Made by a program: the position numbers and the translations under genes. DNA of 64,000 nt. It comes from Njordibacter sp937773555 (GTDB taxonomy: Bacteria > Pseudomonadota > Gammaproteobacteria > Pseudomonadales > Balneatricaceae). Location: positions 1,736,001 through 1,800,000 of the forward strand of contig NZ_CP159830.1 in the NCBI RefSeq assembly GCF_047730085.1. Reading direction: 5' to 3'. Below, one piece after another: positions 9,410 through 19,214 of the stretch. Numbering within the stretch: position 1 is the first letter of the stretch; every line of letters begins with the position of its first letter. A model generated the notes under the pieces. It saw only the letters and a list, made by a program, of their open reading frames with translations. It ran no database searches and was not told the origin of the DNA.

Positions 9410-10585
9410 TTACAGGCGTTCAAATACTGTGGCAATGCCTTGACCCATGCCAATGCACATAGTGGCCAAACCAAACTGTACATCGTGTTTTTTCATACGT
9501 GTTAAGCAACTTACAGAAATTCTCGTACCAGAGCACCCCAAAGGGTGTCCTAAGGCAATGGCGCCGCCATGCAAGTTTACTTTTTCATCAAGTTGGTCAA
9601 TCAGTTTTAGGTCTTTCAACACCGGTAATGACTGAGCAGCAAAAGCTTCATTAAGTTCCACTACACCAATATCTGCAATGGTTAAACCGGAACGCTTTAA
9701 GGCTTTCTTAGTAGCAGGTACTGGGCCATAGCCCATGATTGAGGGGTCACACCCTGCCACTGCCATCGATTTAATCCGCGCTAACGGCTTAAGGCCCAGT
9801 GCCATAGCTTTGGCACCAGACATTAACAACATGGCAGAAGCACCATCTGAAAGTGCTGACGATGTAGCCGCCGTTACAGTGCCATTCTTCGGGTCAAATA
9901 CTGGGCGCAGCTTAGCCAAAGACTCGAGATTAGTTTCTGGACGAATAACTTCATCACGGCCTACTTTAATAAGCCGGCCTAAAGAGTCATGGCCTTCAAT
10001 GGCAATAATTTCATGATCAAAGTCCCCGTTTTCTGCAGCTTGATGGGCTAAACGGTGCGAACGTACGGCAAACTCATCTTGCATTTCACGGCTAATACCA
10101 TGCATTTTTCCTAATAACTCAGCCGTTAGGCCCATCATCATGGCTGCTTTGGCTGCATGCTTGCTACCCGCGGGATTAATGTCAACACCGTGGCCCATAG
10201 CCACATGACCCATATGTTCTACACCACCTACAACAAAGAAGTCACCATTGTCTGTGGCAATGGCTTGAGCTGCCGTGTGCACAGCTGCCATAGAAGAGCC
10301 ACACAAACGGTTAACTGTTTGCGCCGCTACCGTATGCGGAATAACGCTTAATAAAGAAGCGTTGCGGGCAACGTTAAAACCTTGCTCTAAGGTCTGGTTT
10401 ACACAACCCCAAATCACATCTTCCACGTGAGCAGGGTTAAGATCTGGGTTGCGGGCAAAAAGGCCATCGATCACAGCAGCAGATAAGTTCTCTGCACGTA
10501 CATTTCTAAATACACCGCCTTTACAGCGGCCCATAGCAGAACGAGCACCGTCTACGACAACAATATCATTGGCTTGTAATTGCAT
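9410..10585 (-). CDS. fadA: 3-ketoacyl-CoA thiolase, fatty-acid oxidation beta subunit
   Basis: Cleaves 3-ketoacyl-CoA with CoA to acetyl-CoA and a shortened acyl-CoA. It is the beta subunit of the alpha2-beta2 trifunctional beta-oxidation complex. The 391-residue protein has the nucleophilic cysteine in NRLCGSSM, the NEAFA motif, and the C-terminal GHPLGCSGTR with the second catalytic cysteine. It starts 14 bases after fadB and closes the fadBA operon. Length equals that of E. coli and Pseudomonas FadA. Confidence 0.96.
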   Translation of the reverse strand: MQLQANDIVVVDGARSAMGRCKGGVFRNVRAENLSAAVIDGLFARNPDLNPAHVEDVIWGCVNQTLEQGFNVARNASLLSVIPHTVAAQTVNRLCGSSMAAVHTAAQAIATDNGDFFVVGGVEHMGHVAMGHGVDINPAGSKHAAKAAMMMGLTAELLGKMHGISREMQDEFAVRSHRLAHQAAENGDFDHEIIAIEGHDSLGRLIKVGRDEVIRPETNLESLAKLRPVFDPKNGTVTAATSSALSDGASAMLLMSGAKAMALGLKPLARIKSMAVAGCDPSIMGYGPVPATKKALKRSGLTIADIGVVELNEAFAAQSLPVLKDLKLIDQLDEKVNLHGGAIALGHPLGCSGTRISVSCLTRMKKHDVQFGLATMCIGMGQGIATVFERL

Positions 10586-10599
10586 TTTTTTCTCCGAAT

Positions 10600-12765
10600 T
10601 TAATGAGCAGGTTGCAGCTTGCCGTAAAATGTTTCGCCCTGGGCTGCCATCTCACGCATTTGTGTGGGTACTGAATACAGTGGACTCACTGCTGCTAAGG
10701 CATCAGCCTTGTCACAGAAGTTTTGTAAACCGATAGTATCTATGTACTTTAGTGCACCTCCAAGGAAGGGCGGGAAACCAATGCCATAGACTAACGCCAA
10801 GTCTGCTTCTGCGGGACTAGCGACAATCTTTTCTTCTAAACAGCGCGCCACTTCTAAACATAAAGGAATCATTAAGTGATCAATAATTTGTTCGTCACTA
10901 AGTTCTATTGGGTTTTCACATAGACCCGCAAGCTTTTCAACTAGGGCGTTATCGATCTGCTTTTGTAAACGGCCTTTTTTATCTTTTTCATAGACATAAA
11001 AACCAAGCTTATTTTTTTGACCAAACCGCTGCTCTTTAAACATTAAATCAACCGCAGCTTCACCTTGGCCGGCCATCCGTTCTGGAAACCCTTCAGCCAT
11101 TACTGCTTGCGCATGGTGAGCTGTATCTATACCTACTACGTCAAGCAGGTAGGCTGGGCCCATAGGCCAGCCAAAGCGCTCCATTATCTTATCAACACGA
11201 TTAAAATTGATGCCCTGCTCTAACAAAATGCCAAAACCACCAAAGTAAGGAAACAATACACGGTTAACGAAGAACCCAGGGCAATCATTGACCACAATAG
11301 GCTTTTTGCCCATAGCGTCTGCATAAGCTACCGTTGTAGCAATAGTTTCGTCACTGGTTTTACTTCCCCGGATCACTTCAACCAATGGCATTTTGTGTAC
11401 TGGATTAAAAAAGTGCATGCCACAAAAACGAGAAGCATCCTTTAGGCTTTTTGCTAAAAGGTCTATAGAAATGGTAGAGGTGTTAGATGTAATCACAGCA
11501 TCGTATTTTACTTGGGCTTCTAATTCAGCTAATACAATACCCTTTATTTTTGGGTTCTCTACTACAGCTTCTACCACTAAATCGACGCTAGAAATGTCTG
11601 CATAGCTTAATGTTGGGCGAATGTTATTGAGTACTTTAGCCATTTGAGCAGGCTTCATGCGCCCCCGACTAACACGTTTTTCTAAAATGCCTGTGGCCTC
11701 ATCCAAACCAAGCTGTATAGCTGGTTCAGCAATGTCTTTCATGACAATTGGGATGCCTTTATAAGCCGACTGATAGGCAATGCCTCCCCCCATAATGCCC
11801 GCACCAATGACAGCGGCTTGGCCAACTTTAGCGGCTTTAGGCGCTAAGGCTTTAACCGTTCGCTTAAGGTATTGGTCAGCAAGAAAAATACCTACTAGGT
11901 TTGCAGCTACTGGTGTTTGTGCCATTTTTGCAAAACCTTTAGCTTCTATAGCTAAAGCTTTATCACGGGTCATGCCCGCGTGTTTTTGCATTGTTTTAAT
12001 GGCGGTTAGAGGGCTTGGATAATGGGGGCCCGCTTTACCTGCTACAAAAGCTTTGGAGGTCTCAAAAGCCATCATTTGCTCCATAGGAGGTAACGACAGC
12101 TTAGCAATTTTAACAGCCCGCTTGGTTTGGTAATCTAACTCGCCAGCCATACATTGGTTAAGCAAATGCACCCCCGCTTCTAATAGCTGATCATTTGCGA
12201 CAATGGCATCTACTGCCCCATCTTTGAGCGCTTCAGCAGATTTCTTTTCGTTGGCACCACAGATCCACTCGATGGCATTATCTAGCCCGATTAACCTTGG
12301 TAAGCGAACAGTCCCTCCCCAACCAGGAAAGATGCCTAGTTTTACTTCTGGCAGGCCTACTTTGGCGGTGGGAGTCATAATACGGTAATCAGTGCTCAAG
12401 CACAGTTCAAATCCACCACCTAATGCCAAACCGTTGATCAGCGAAACTGTGGGCATAGGCAGGTCTTCAAGGCAACTAAAGGTACTATTAACCTGCATGT
12501 TAGCGTCGATTAAAGCCTGTTCTTGGATACCAAAAAAGTTCAGAAACTCAGTAATGTCTGCGCCGACAATAAAAGTTGCTTTGGCACTGGCAAGCATTAA
12601 ACCTTTTATGCTGCTGTTACTGCTGATGGCAGCAATGGCTTGTTGCAGTTCAATTAATGTTGCCACATTGAGTTTATTAATCGACTGGTGCTTAAGATCA
12701 AAAGTGAGCTTAGCTAATTGATGGTCGTGCATTTCGACCTGAATGGCGTTGCCTGCATAGATCAT
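10600..12765 (-). CDS. fadB: Fatty-acid oxidation complex alpha subunit
   Basis: Multifunctional enoyl-CoA hydratase, isomerase and 3-hydroxyacyl-CoA dehydrogenase. The 721-residue protein has an N-terminal crotonase domain (about 1-190, with NGLALGGGFELCL). The NAD-binding 3-hydroxyacyl-CoA dehydrogenase domain begins near residue 315 (VIGAGIMGGGIAYQ), with GMHFFNPVHKMPLVEVI and DCPGFFVNRVLFPY, followed by the C-terminal dehydrogenase domain. The ATG at 12765 has AAGGAG upstream. First gene of fadBA. Confidence 0.96.
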   Translation of the reverse strand: MIYAGNAIQVEMHDHQLAKLTFDLKHQSINKLNVATLIELQQAIAAISSNSSIKGLMLASAKATFIVGADITEFLNFFGIQEQALIDANMQVNSTFSCLEDLPMPTVSLINGLALGGGFELCLSTDYRIMTPTAKVGLPEVKLGIFPGWGGTVRLPRLIGLDNAIEWICGANEKKSAEALKDGAVDAIVANDQLLEAGVHLLNQCMAGELDYQTKRAVKIAKLSLPPMEQMMAFETSKAFVAGKAGPHYPSPLTAIKTMQKHAGMTRDKALAIEAKGFAKMAQTPVAANLVGIFLADQYLKRTVKALAPKAAKVGQAAVIGAGIMGGGIAYQSAYKGIPIVMKDIAEPAIQLGLDEATGILEKRVSRGRMKPAQMAKVLNNIRPTLSYADISSVDLVVEAVVENPKIKGIVLAELEAQVKYDAVITSNTSTISIDLLAKSLKDASRFCGMHFFNPVHKMPLVEVIRGSKTSDETIATTVAYADAMGKKPIVVNDCPGFFVNRVLFPYFGGFGILLEQGINFNRVDKIMERFGWPMGPAYLLDVVGIDTAHHAQAVMAEGFPERMAGQGEAAVDLMFKEQRFGQKNKLGFYVYEKDKKGRLQKQIDNALVEKLAGLCENPIELSDEQIIDHLMIPLCLEVARCLEEKIVASPAEADLALVYGIGFPPFLGGALKYIDTIGLQNFCDKADALAAVSPLYSVPTQMREMAAQGETFYGKLQPAH

Positions 12766-12796
12766 GCATGGACTCCTTGGGTGAATTTAACGGGCC

Positions 12797-12838
12797 TATG
12801 AAACAGCAATATAAAATTTCATACACTTGTTTGAAACA
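12797..12838. promoter_or_regulatory. Candidate operators upstream of fadB
   Basis: Two inverted repeats lie 32-73 bases upstream of fadB: TATGAAA (12797-12803) with TTTCATA (12817-12823), and the palindrome TGTTTGAAACA (12828-12838). The second resembles the GAAAC/GTTTC half-sites of the PsrA/TetR fatty-acid regulators of Pseudomonas. Assignment to a fatty-acid repressor is inference from position and half-site pattern. Confidence 0.35.
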
Positions 12839-12909
12839 GTGGTAGCACTTTAAACCAGACTGAGGCAAAGTCAACCATGACTCTAGAACCACAAAACAAC
12901 AGCTAGGTC

Positions 12910-13434
12910 CTAAAAACTTTGAGAGACCAATTCCTTTAATACGTTTTCTAGATCATCTAGTTGCGCTGGAGTGGCTTTTTCGTTCCAGTAAATCTGAGCC
13001 ATTATGGGTGTGACGCCAATGGCGTATGCGTCGTTAGGTAACTGTTCAATGAGTCGGGCCAAATGACTTAATTGTTCTGCCTTTAAGGCGCCTTCACCAC
13101 AATTCCAGCACCATCCGTTTGGCAAACCTTTGGTATTAAGCCCATCCGCTTTAAATATTTCCCATGTTGCTTGTTTGATGGCGGCAATGCCAACAACCCT
13201 GTTGCGGCTTCTGGGCCGAGGTAAGCCATAGCTGGTAGCTAAGTGGCTTCGGGGGGTGATTTCTCCCTGCTCTCTTGGCCCTTGATGCTTACCCACCCTA
13301 ATTTTTAAGCCTTTGGCCATAGCTAGTTGGCGGATCTTTGCTTGAGCTCGCTGCACAGACGTAGGCAGAACCCACGCCACAGATCCCACTAGGGAGAGGC
13401 ATACCAAAATAACAATAACTAACTTAATTTCCAC
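12910..13434 (-). CDS. Membrane-anchored hypothetical protein
   Basis: Unrecognised 174-residue protein. An N-terminal hydrophobic segment (about residues 3-22, LVIVILVCLSLVGSVAWVL) looks like a membrane anchor or uncleaved signal. It is followed by a basic region and a C-terminal helical part with a CWNCGEG motif, which could be a metal or redox site. It is transcribed alone between fadB and the divergent universal stress gene. Confidence 0.65.
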   Translation of the reverse strand: MEIKLVIVILVCLSLVGSVAWVLPTSVQRAQAKIRQLAMAKGLKIRVGKHQGPREQGEITPRSHLATSYGLPRPRSRNRVVGIAAIKQATWEIFKADGLNTKGLPNGWCWNCGEGALKAEQLSHLARLIEQLPNDAYAIGVTPIMAQIYWNEKATPAQLDDLENVLKELVSQSF

Positions 13435-13569
13435 AGCTACTCCACTATTTCAATAACAAAAAAAATGCTGATTTTTAATAAAACTCAAAGCCAATGACAC
13501 CATTTTTGCTAAAACCATAAACCAAAAATGACTGTGTTACACTTAATTAAAAACGGAGGAGGACGTAAC

Positions 13570-13998
13570 ATGAACATTTACCAAAACATTTTAGTTGCCA
13601 TAGACCTTAACGAAGAGGCAAATAAGGTGGTTCAAAAGGCCCATCAACTAAGTTTACAAAGTGGCGCAAAGCTTACCTTAATTCATGTGACAGAACCCTT
13701 AAGTTACGCCTATGGTGGGGACATACCCATGGATTTATCCGTAATACAAACACAGCTGCATGATGATGCCGAAGAGCGCATGAGTAATTTTGTAAAACAA
13801 CAAGAATTAGGCGATGTTGCACAATTAATCGTGTCTGGCCATATTGAAACCGAAGTTCACCGGGTGGCTATTGAACTCAGCACTGGCCTCATTGTAGTGG
13901 GAAGCCATGGACGCCATGGCCTAGCTCTATTGCTGGGTTCAACGTCTAATGGCATCTTACACGGGGCAACGTGTGATGTTTTAGCAGTCAGGGTTTAG
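13570..13998 (+). CDS. Universal stress protein (UspA family)
   Basis: Small cytosolic Usp-domain protein of 142 residues. It starts with the typical YQNILVAIDLNEEA and ends with the ATP-binding pattern GSHGRHGLALLLGSTS (G-x2-G-x9-GS type). The strong GGAGGA site just upstream fixes the ATG at 13570; an in-frame ATG at 13528 would read through that ribosome-binding site. Its 3' end overlaps the convergent uup by four bases. Role in stress survival is inferred from the family. Confidence 0.88.
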   Translation: MNIYQNILVAIDLNEEANKVVQKAHQLSLQSGAKLTLIHVTEPLSYAYGGDIPMDLSVIQTQLHDDAEERMSNFVKQQELGDVAQLIVSGHIETEVHRVAIELSTGLIVVGSHGRHGLALLLGSTSNGILHGATCDVLAVRV

Positions 13999-15896
13999 CC
14001 ATCCTGCATCGCCTCTACTTCTAGCCACCGATCCATCGTCTTCTCTAATTCAACGGTCTGAGTTTCAAGGTGTGCAAGGCGAGCACTTACATGGTCTTGG
14101 CCCTTATTATAAAAGTCTGTATGGCCAATTTCGTTTTGCAACGCTTCTAGCTCTGCTTCTAGCGTTTCAACTTGGCCTGGCAGCAAATCTAGCTCGCGCT
14201 GAATTTTATAGCTTAACTTACCACCAGCTTTAGCTTTATCTTTAGCCTTAAGTGGCGTTGGTGCCATTCCCGTTGGCTTACTGTGACCCTGCACAGTAGG
14301 AACCTGAAGCTTTCCACCACGCCTAACCCAATCACTATATCCACCCACAGAATCAGTAATATGGCCTTGCCCATCAAACACTAAACACGAGGTCACCACT
14401 CGGTCTAAGAAAGCCCGATCGTGGCTCACTAGAAGCACAGTACCTGGATAGTTGGCCAACATTTCTTCCAACAATTCGAGAGTTTCAATATCCAGGTCGT
14501 TAGTGGGCTCATCCAGTACTAGCATGTTTGACGGCTTACTAAACAAGCGAGCCAACAACAAACGGTTACGTTCACCACCAGAAAGGCTACTTACGGGGCT
14601 ACGAACCCGTTTAGGAGAAAACAAAAAGTCGCCTAAATAGCTCATTATGTGGCGCTCTCTGCCACCCACAGTAATACTCTCTCGACCTTCAGCAAGGTTA
14701 TCCATTACCGTCTTGGTAAGGTCTAATTGATCACGCAATTGATCAAAATAGGCCACTTCTAACTTGGTGCCGCGCTTAACTTTGCCAGAGTTGGGCTCTA
14801 ATTGACCCAGAATTAGTTTTAACAAGGTGGATTTACCCACACCGTTAGCACCCACAAGGCCAATGCGATCTAGCTTAAGCAAGTTTAAATCAAAATTCTT
14901 AATCAAGGTTTGCTCGCCATAACCATGGCTGACGTTTTCTAGCTCACACACTAATTGGCCAGATTTAGCAGCTTGGGCATGTTGTAACTTCACGTTTCCT
15001 TGACGTTCTCTTCTGTCACCACGTTCTTTACGCAGTGATTCAAGCGCTCGCACACGGCCCTCATTGCGGGTACGGCGGGCTTTAATACCTTGGCGAATCC
15101 AAACTTCCTCTTGGGCTAACTTTTTATCAAACAGCGCATTATGGCGATCTTCCTCCATTAACTGCTGCTCACGGTAGGCTAAAAACCGCTCATAGTTACC
15201 TGGGAAGTAATTTAAGTGCCCACGGTCTAGCTCTACAATTTTGTTAGCCAATACCTGCAAAAAGCTGCGGTCGTGAGTGATAAAGATAATGGCGCCGCTA
15301 AAGTCTAACAACTGTTTTTCTAGCCATTCAATGGCCAATATGTCCAAGTGGTTAGTAGGCTCATCTAATAACAATAACGTAGGCTCAGAAACCAAAGCTC
15401 TGGCCAGTGCTACACGCCTTCTCCAACCACCTGATAACTGACTAAGCACTTGGGTACCGTCTAAGTTAAGGCGGGTCAAGATACGCTCAACCTTAGTTTC
15501 CATTTGCCAGCCATCTAACTCATCAATTCGATGGCTTACAATTTCCAATTGCTTCATCGACTTGTCGTCTAATTCACCCATCGCAATTTCGTCATATCGA
15601 TTGCGTATGTCGTAAACCTCACCCATACCCATAGCGACTAACTCGCTGACACACAAATCTTCACGATCTGGCAGGTCTTGCTGCAGGTACCCAATTTTAC
15701 ACGCAGGACTGCGCCAAACATTGCCACTATCTGCTAATTGCTCGCCAACTAACAATTTTATGAGGCTAGATTTGCCTGCCCCATTACGGCCGATAAGACA
15801 CACTCGATCACCCGCATCAATCTGTAAATTGACATCGTCAAGTATGGCCACATCGCCGTAAGCAAGATGGACTTGTTGTAAACGTAATAAATTCAT
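13995..15896 (-). CDS. uup: ABC-F ATPase Uup
   Basis: Soluble ABC-F protein that acts on the ribosome or on nucleic-acid structures rather than in transport. The 633-residue protein has two ATPase domains with Walker A motifs GRNGAGKSS and GANGVGKST and signature motifs LSGGWRRRVALARAL and LSGGERNRLLLARL. A charged linker lies between them, and the C-terminal coiled coil (LPGQVETLEAELEALQNEIG) is characteristic of Uup. ATG at 15896 preferred; an upstream in-frame TTG at 15920 lacks support. Confidence 0.92.
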   Translation of the reverse strand: MNLLRLQQVHLAYGDVAILDDVNLQIDAGDRVCLIGRNGAGKSSLIKLLVGEQLADSGNVWRSPACKIGYLQQDLPDREDLCVSELVAMGMGEVYDIRNRYDEIAMGELDDKSMKQLEIVSHRIDELDGWQMETKVERILTRLNLDGTQVLSQLSGGWRRRVALARALVSEPTLLLLDEPTNHLDILAIEWLEKQLLDFSGAIIFITHDRSFLQVLANKIVELDRGHLNYFPGNYERFLAYREQQLMEEDRHNALFDKKLAQEEVWIRQGIKARRTRNEGRVRALESLRKERGDRRERQGNVKLQHAQAAKSGQLVCELENVSHGYGEQTLIKNFDLNLLKLDRIGLVGANGVGKSTLLKLILGQLEPNSGKVKRGTKLEVAYFDQLRDQLDLTKTVMDNLAEGRESITVGGRERHIMSYLGDFLFSPKRVRSPVSSLSGGERNRLLLARLFSKPSNMLVLDEPTNDLDIETLELLEEMLANYPGTVLLVSHDRAFLDRVVTSCLVFDGQGHITDSVGGYSDWVRRGGKLQVPTVQGHSKPTGMAPTPLKAKDKAKAGGKLSYKIQRELDLLPGQVETLEAELEALQNEIGHTDFYNKGQDHVSARLAHLETQTVELEKTMDRWLEVEAMQDG

Positions 15897-16170
15897 TAAA
15901 GGACCTAAAAGGTAGGGCAAGATTCAACACACACTCAGTGTGGGTGAGTATTAACTAAACATACATAATTATAACGTTTCTTCTAGGCTGTCAGATACTT
16001 AAAGGTGATAAAACCATGCAAAAGCATGCTTATTAAAGTTGCAACTAGCTAAATAATAAGTTGATAATGAATTTTAGTGATGTAACTGAACAATTTTCAG
16101 CTATTTTAAAAAAAACACTAATAAATAATACGACAAGGTCGAAAGTGAATAAAAGCCTCTGCAAGACCCA

Positions 16171-17040
16171 ATGTCGTCAATTTTGCCGTGGCAATCTAAT
16201 TTGCCACCATGCCATAATTATTGGAAGCTGAATACGTTGAAATACCCTAGCATCACCGATATTGGTGTTAATTTAACCAATGACCGATTTAACAAAGACC
16301 TTGCTGATACCCTGCAGCGTGGATTGGATGCAGGGGTGCACCGCCATATTATTACCGGCACTTCGTTGTCCACTAGCCAACATGCGCTTGAACTTAGCCT
16401 AGACGATTCGTTGCCCTGCCAGCGCTTTGCAACCGCAGGTTTCCATCCCCATAGTGCCAGTGAAAACACGCCTAAGTCCTGGCAACAGCTTACAGAGCTT
16501 TGGCAGCACCCCAAGGTAGTTGCTATTGGCGAAACAGGGTTAGATTTTAATCGGAACTTTTCTACGCCAACCCAACAGCTTGATAGCTTTGAAAAGCATT
16601 TACAAGCGGCTGTAAGGCTGCAACTGCCGCTATTTTTACATGAACGTGATGCAGCTGGTGAATTTTTAGAGCTTATTAATGACTATAGGTCTGGTTTTAG
16701 TAAAGCAGTGGTTCACTGCTTTACCGGCACTGAGACTTTTCTTAAACACCTACTAGAGCTTGATATACATATTGGCATCACTGGGTGGATTTGTGACGAA
16801 CGTCGCGGAGAGCACCTACAAAGCTCTATTAAATTGATTCCAAGCAACAGGCTCATGTTAGAAACAGACGCCCCCTATCTCTTACCTCGAGACATTCGGC
16901 CAAAACCAAAATCTAGCCGCAATGAACCGGCCTACCTGGCCCATATTTTACAACGTGTAGCGCATTTTCGTGGTCAAAACATAGCCGACCTTGCACAACA
17001 AACGGAGGCTACAGTGAACGACTTTTTTGGCTTTGATTAA
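16171..17040 (+). CDS. tatD: TatD family metal-dependent hydrolase
   Basis: Metal-dependent DNase/hydrolase of the amidohydrolase superfamily. Metal-site motifs in order are TDIGVNLTN (with no HxH; TatD itself typically also has DIGVNL), GFHPHSA, IGETGLDFNR with the bridging Glu, LFLHERDA, VVHCFTG and LETDAPYL. The start is uncertain. The ATG at 16171 gives 289 residues with an unconserved 23-residue lead, and a TTG at 16237 would begin just before the conserved domain. Its end overlaps the convergent glutaredoxin-like gene by four bases. Confidence 0.88.
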   Translation: MSSILPWQSNLPPCHNYWKLNTLKYPSITDIGVNLTNDRFNKDLADTLQRGLDAGVHRHIITGTSLSTSQHALELSLDDSLPCQRFATAGFHPHSASENTPKSWQQLTELWQHPKVVAIGETGLDFNRNFSTPTQQLDSFEKHLQAAVRLQLPLFLHERDAAGEFLELINDYRSGFSKAVVHCFTGTETFLKHLLELDIHIGITGWICDERRGEHLQSSIKLIPSNRLMLETDAPYLLPRDIRPKPKSSRNEPAYLAHILQRVAHFRGQNIADLAQQTEATVNDFFGFD

Positions 17041-17279
17041 AAGCAACTGACAGTGCGCTCATCAAACGGCCAACACAATACTTTTTGGCTATCGATGCAG
17101 CGCAATACAGGAATCTTTTCCCCATAAAGTGCGACCAGCTCATCAGTATCTGCAATATCAACCATCTCTACTTCCACTTGTGATAAGTCTAAACATTGAC
17201 CTAACAGCGCTTCGGCTTGGTCGCATAAATGGCATCCAGACGTACCCAACAGTTGCATATAACGCTTAGGTTTAGGCAT
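17037..17279 (-). CDS. Glutaredoxin-like protein (DUF836 type)
   Basis: 80-residue thioredoxin-fold protein with the redox motif GTSGCHLCDQA near residue 12-22 and the cis-proline segment EKIPVLRC. This pattern matches the small glutaredoxin-like DUF836 family. It is the last gene of a minus-strand run with the HTH-cupin gene, rmuC and a membrane protein. Redox partner unknown. Confidence 0.82.
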   Translation of the reverse strand: MPKPKRYMQLLGTSGCHLCDQAEALLGQCLDLSQVEVEMVDIADTDELVALYGEKIPVLRCIDSQKVLCWPFDERTVSCF

Positions 17280-17286
17280 AGATCAG

Positions 17287-17835
17287 CTACACACTGGCTG
17301 GATTATTTGCACTAACCAAGACACAGGGCTGGTCGCCTAAGTTTCGGAAACGGTGGGGCTGTGAACTAGAAAAATAATAGCCATCACCTGCGTGTAATAT
17401 TTCCACCTGTTCAGACACCGTGACCTCCAAACAACCACTAATGACAATACCCGCCTCTTCACCTTCATGCAGCAACATATCCACACCGGTATCTGCACCC
17501 GGTGGGTATGTTTCATGCAACAACGACAAATTTCTGGGGTCATAGTTATAACCCACTAACCGCATTGCAACTTTACCTGAGCCCATGTCTGGCAACTCAT
17601 TACTTTTGTAAAATACTTGTTGTTGTGCGGGCATTTCTTCAACAAAAAACGCTTGTAAAGACATTGGCACGCCATCTAACACTTTTTTTAAAGAGCTCAC
17701 TGATGGGCTAACTCGATTTTGTTCAATAAGGGAAATAGTACTGTTGGTCACCCCTGCCCGCTTAGCTAATTCTCGCTGTGATAGGCCACCTTTTTTACGC
17801 ACTGCTTTAAGGCGCGCGCCCACATCAAGGCTCAT
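17287..17835 (-). CDS. XRE-family HTH regulator with cupin domain (PuuR-like)
   Basis: 182-residue transcription factor. The N-terminal helix-turn-helix (about residues 5-60, LSQRELAKRAGVTNSTISLI) is followed by a C-terminal cupin domain (EEAGIVISGCLEVTV, GDGYYFSSSQPHRFRN). This architecture is shared with PuuR-type regulators of polyamine catabolism and other small-ligand sensors. The ATG at 17835 follows AGAGGA and overlaps the rmuC end by 11 bases, so translation is probably coupled. No polyamine catabolic genes are adjacent, and the ligand is unknown. Confidence 0.85.
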   Translation of the reverse strand: MSLDVGARLKAVRKKGGLSQRELAKRAGVTNSTISLIEQNRVSPSVSSLKKVLDGVPMSLQAFFVEEMPAQQQVFYKSNELPDMGSGKVAMRLVGYNYDPRNLSLLHETYPPGADTGVDMLLHEGEEAGIVISGCLEVTVSEQVEILHAGDGYYFSSSQPHRFRNLGDQPCVLVSANNPASV

Positions 17836-19210
17836 CAGCAGAATCCTCTTCACTTGCATGCTCAATCATCGCATCTGGCAAGGCCTTTTTAGGCTGAATA
17901 CCACCTAAATTAACAATTTTTTGAGCCCGATTAATAAGGTTCCCTCGGCCCGAAGACAGCCGCTTGTGAGCCGTATCATAGGCATCTTGAGCGCGCACAA
18001 GATGGCTACCCACACTATCCATCGAGGTGACAAAATCAACTAGTTTTTTGTGCATTTCTTCTGCTTGGCGAGAAATTTCTTTAGCATTCTGGCTTTGATG
18101 CTCATAGCGCCAAATGTTATGAATAGTGCGCAATACCATTAACAAAGTTGCCGGGCTAACGAGCATAATATTATTTTTCATGGCACTAACAAATAAATCA
18201 GCATCAGCCTGAAGAGCGAGCATATAGGCCGATTCTATGGGAATAAACAACAGCACGTAGTCTAAACTAGACACACCTTCGGCACTTTCATAAGATTTAC
18301 TACTAAGGCCTTTGATATGCGCCTTTACTGAAGCCAGATGTTCAGCCAGCGCCACACTTCGTTCAGCGTCATCTTCTGCACTTTGATAACGTTCATAGGC
18401 CACCAGAGTCACTTTAGAATCTACCACTACATCTTTGTTTTCTGGCATATGTACAACCACATCCGGCTGCAAACGCTTACCATCGGTTTGAGTTAAATTA
18501 ACTTGGCTGTGGTATTCATGTCCTTTGCGCAGGCCTGATTGCTCCAGCACCTGTTCCAATACCATTTCACCCCAATTACCTTGAGCTTTATTGTCACCTT
18601 TAAGGGCTTTAGTCAGGTTAATTGCATCGCTACTGAGCTTATTATTAAGCTCTAACAGGCTATTGATTTGTTGTGTTAGGCCGGCGCGATCTCGCGCATC
18701 TTTGTCATAAACGTCATCAACTTTTTTGCGAAAATCACCTAACTGTTGTTTTAGTGGATTAAGCAAATGGCCTAATTGATCCTGATTTTGACTAGACAGT
18801 TGATTAGCTTGTTGCTTTAAGGAAGACTCAGCAAATTGCTTAAGATAAGTATCAAATGCTTCTTGCGTATGCTGCTGCTGTTGCAATTGGCTTTGATGGG
18901 CGTCTTGCTGTGATTCAAGTTTAGTGTGTAAACTAGCATTTACAGCTGCAGCTTGGCTCACCTGTGCCTGCAACTCTATCTGTTGCCGCTGAGCATCTTG
19001 CAATTGGTTTTGGAGAACTATCGACTGTTCTTGAGCCTGCTCATGCTTAACTTCAAGCTGCGCCATAGCAAGTTGCTGGGCAAGTGATTTTTCTGCCGCA
19101 GCCACATTTATCTCATCAGTTGCACCATAACCAACAGCACCACGGCGCGCAAAATAAATAGTAGCTAGCGTCATTACACCAGCAAATACCCAAAGCATGT
19201 AATCTAGCAT
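17825..19210 (-). CDS. rmuC: DNA recombination protein RmuC
   Basis: RmuC limits inversions at short inverted repeats and has a nuclease-like fold. The 461-residue protein has an N-terminal membrane segment (about residues 3-22) and a long Gln/Ala-rich coiled coil to about residue 170. The conserved RmuC domain follows (ALKGDNKAQGNWGEMVLEQV, DVVVDSKVTLVAYERY, DYVLLFIPIESAY). Start at 19210 (MLDYMLWVFAG) is chosen because it begins just before the membrane segment. It overlaps the downstream regulator gene. Confidence 0.93.
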   Translation of the reverse strand: MLDYMLWVFAGVMTLATIYFARRGAVGYGATDEINVAAAEKSLAQQLAMAQLEVKHEQAQEQSIVLQNQLQDAQRQQIELQAQVSQAAAVNASLHTKLESQQDAHQSQLQQQQHTQEAFDTYLKQFAESSLKQQANQLSSQNQDQLGHLLNPLKQQLGDFRKKVDDVYDKDARDRAGLTQQINSLLELNNKLSSDAINLTKALKGDNKAQGNWGEMVLEQVLEQSGLRKGHEYHSQVNLTQTDGKRLQPDVVVHMPENKDVVVDSKVTLVAYERYQSAEDDAERSVALAEHLASVKAHIKGLSSKSYESAEGVSSLDYVLLFIPIESAYMLALQADADLFVSAMKNNIMLVSPATLLMVLRTIHNIWRYEHQSQNAKEISRQAEEMHKKLVDFVTSMDSVGSHLVRAQDAYDTAHKRLSSGRGNLINRAQKIVNLGGIQPKKALPDAMIEHASEEDSADEP

Positions 19211-19214
19211 CTGT

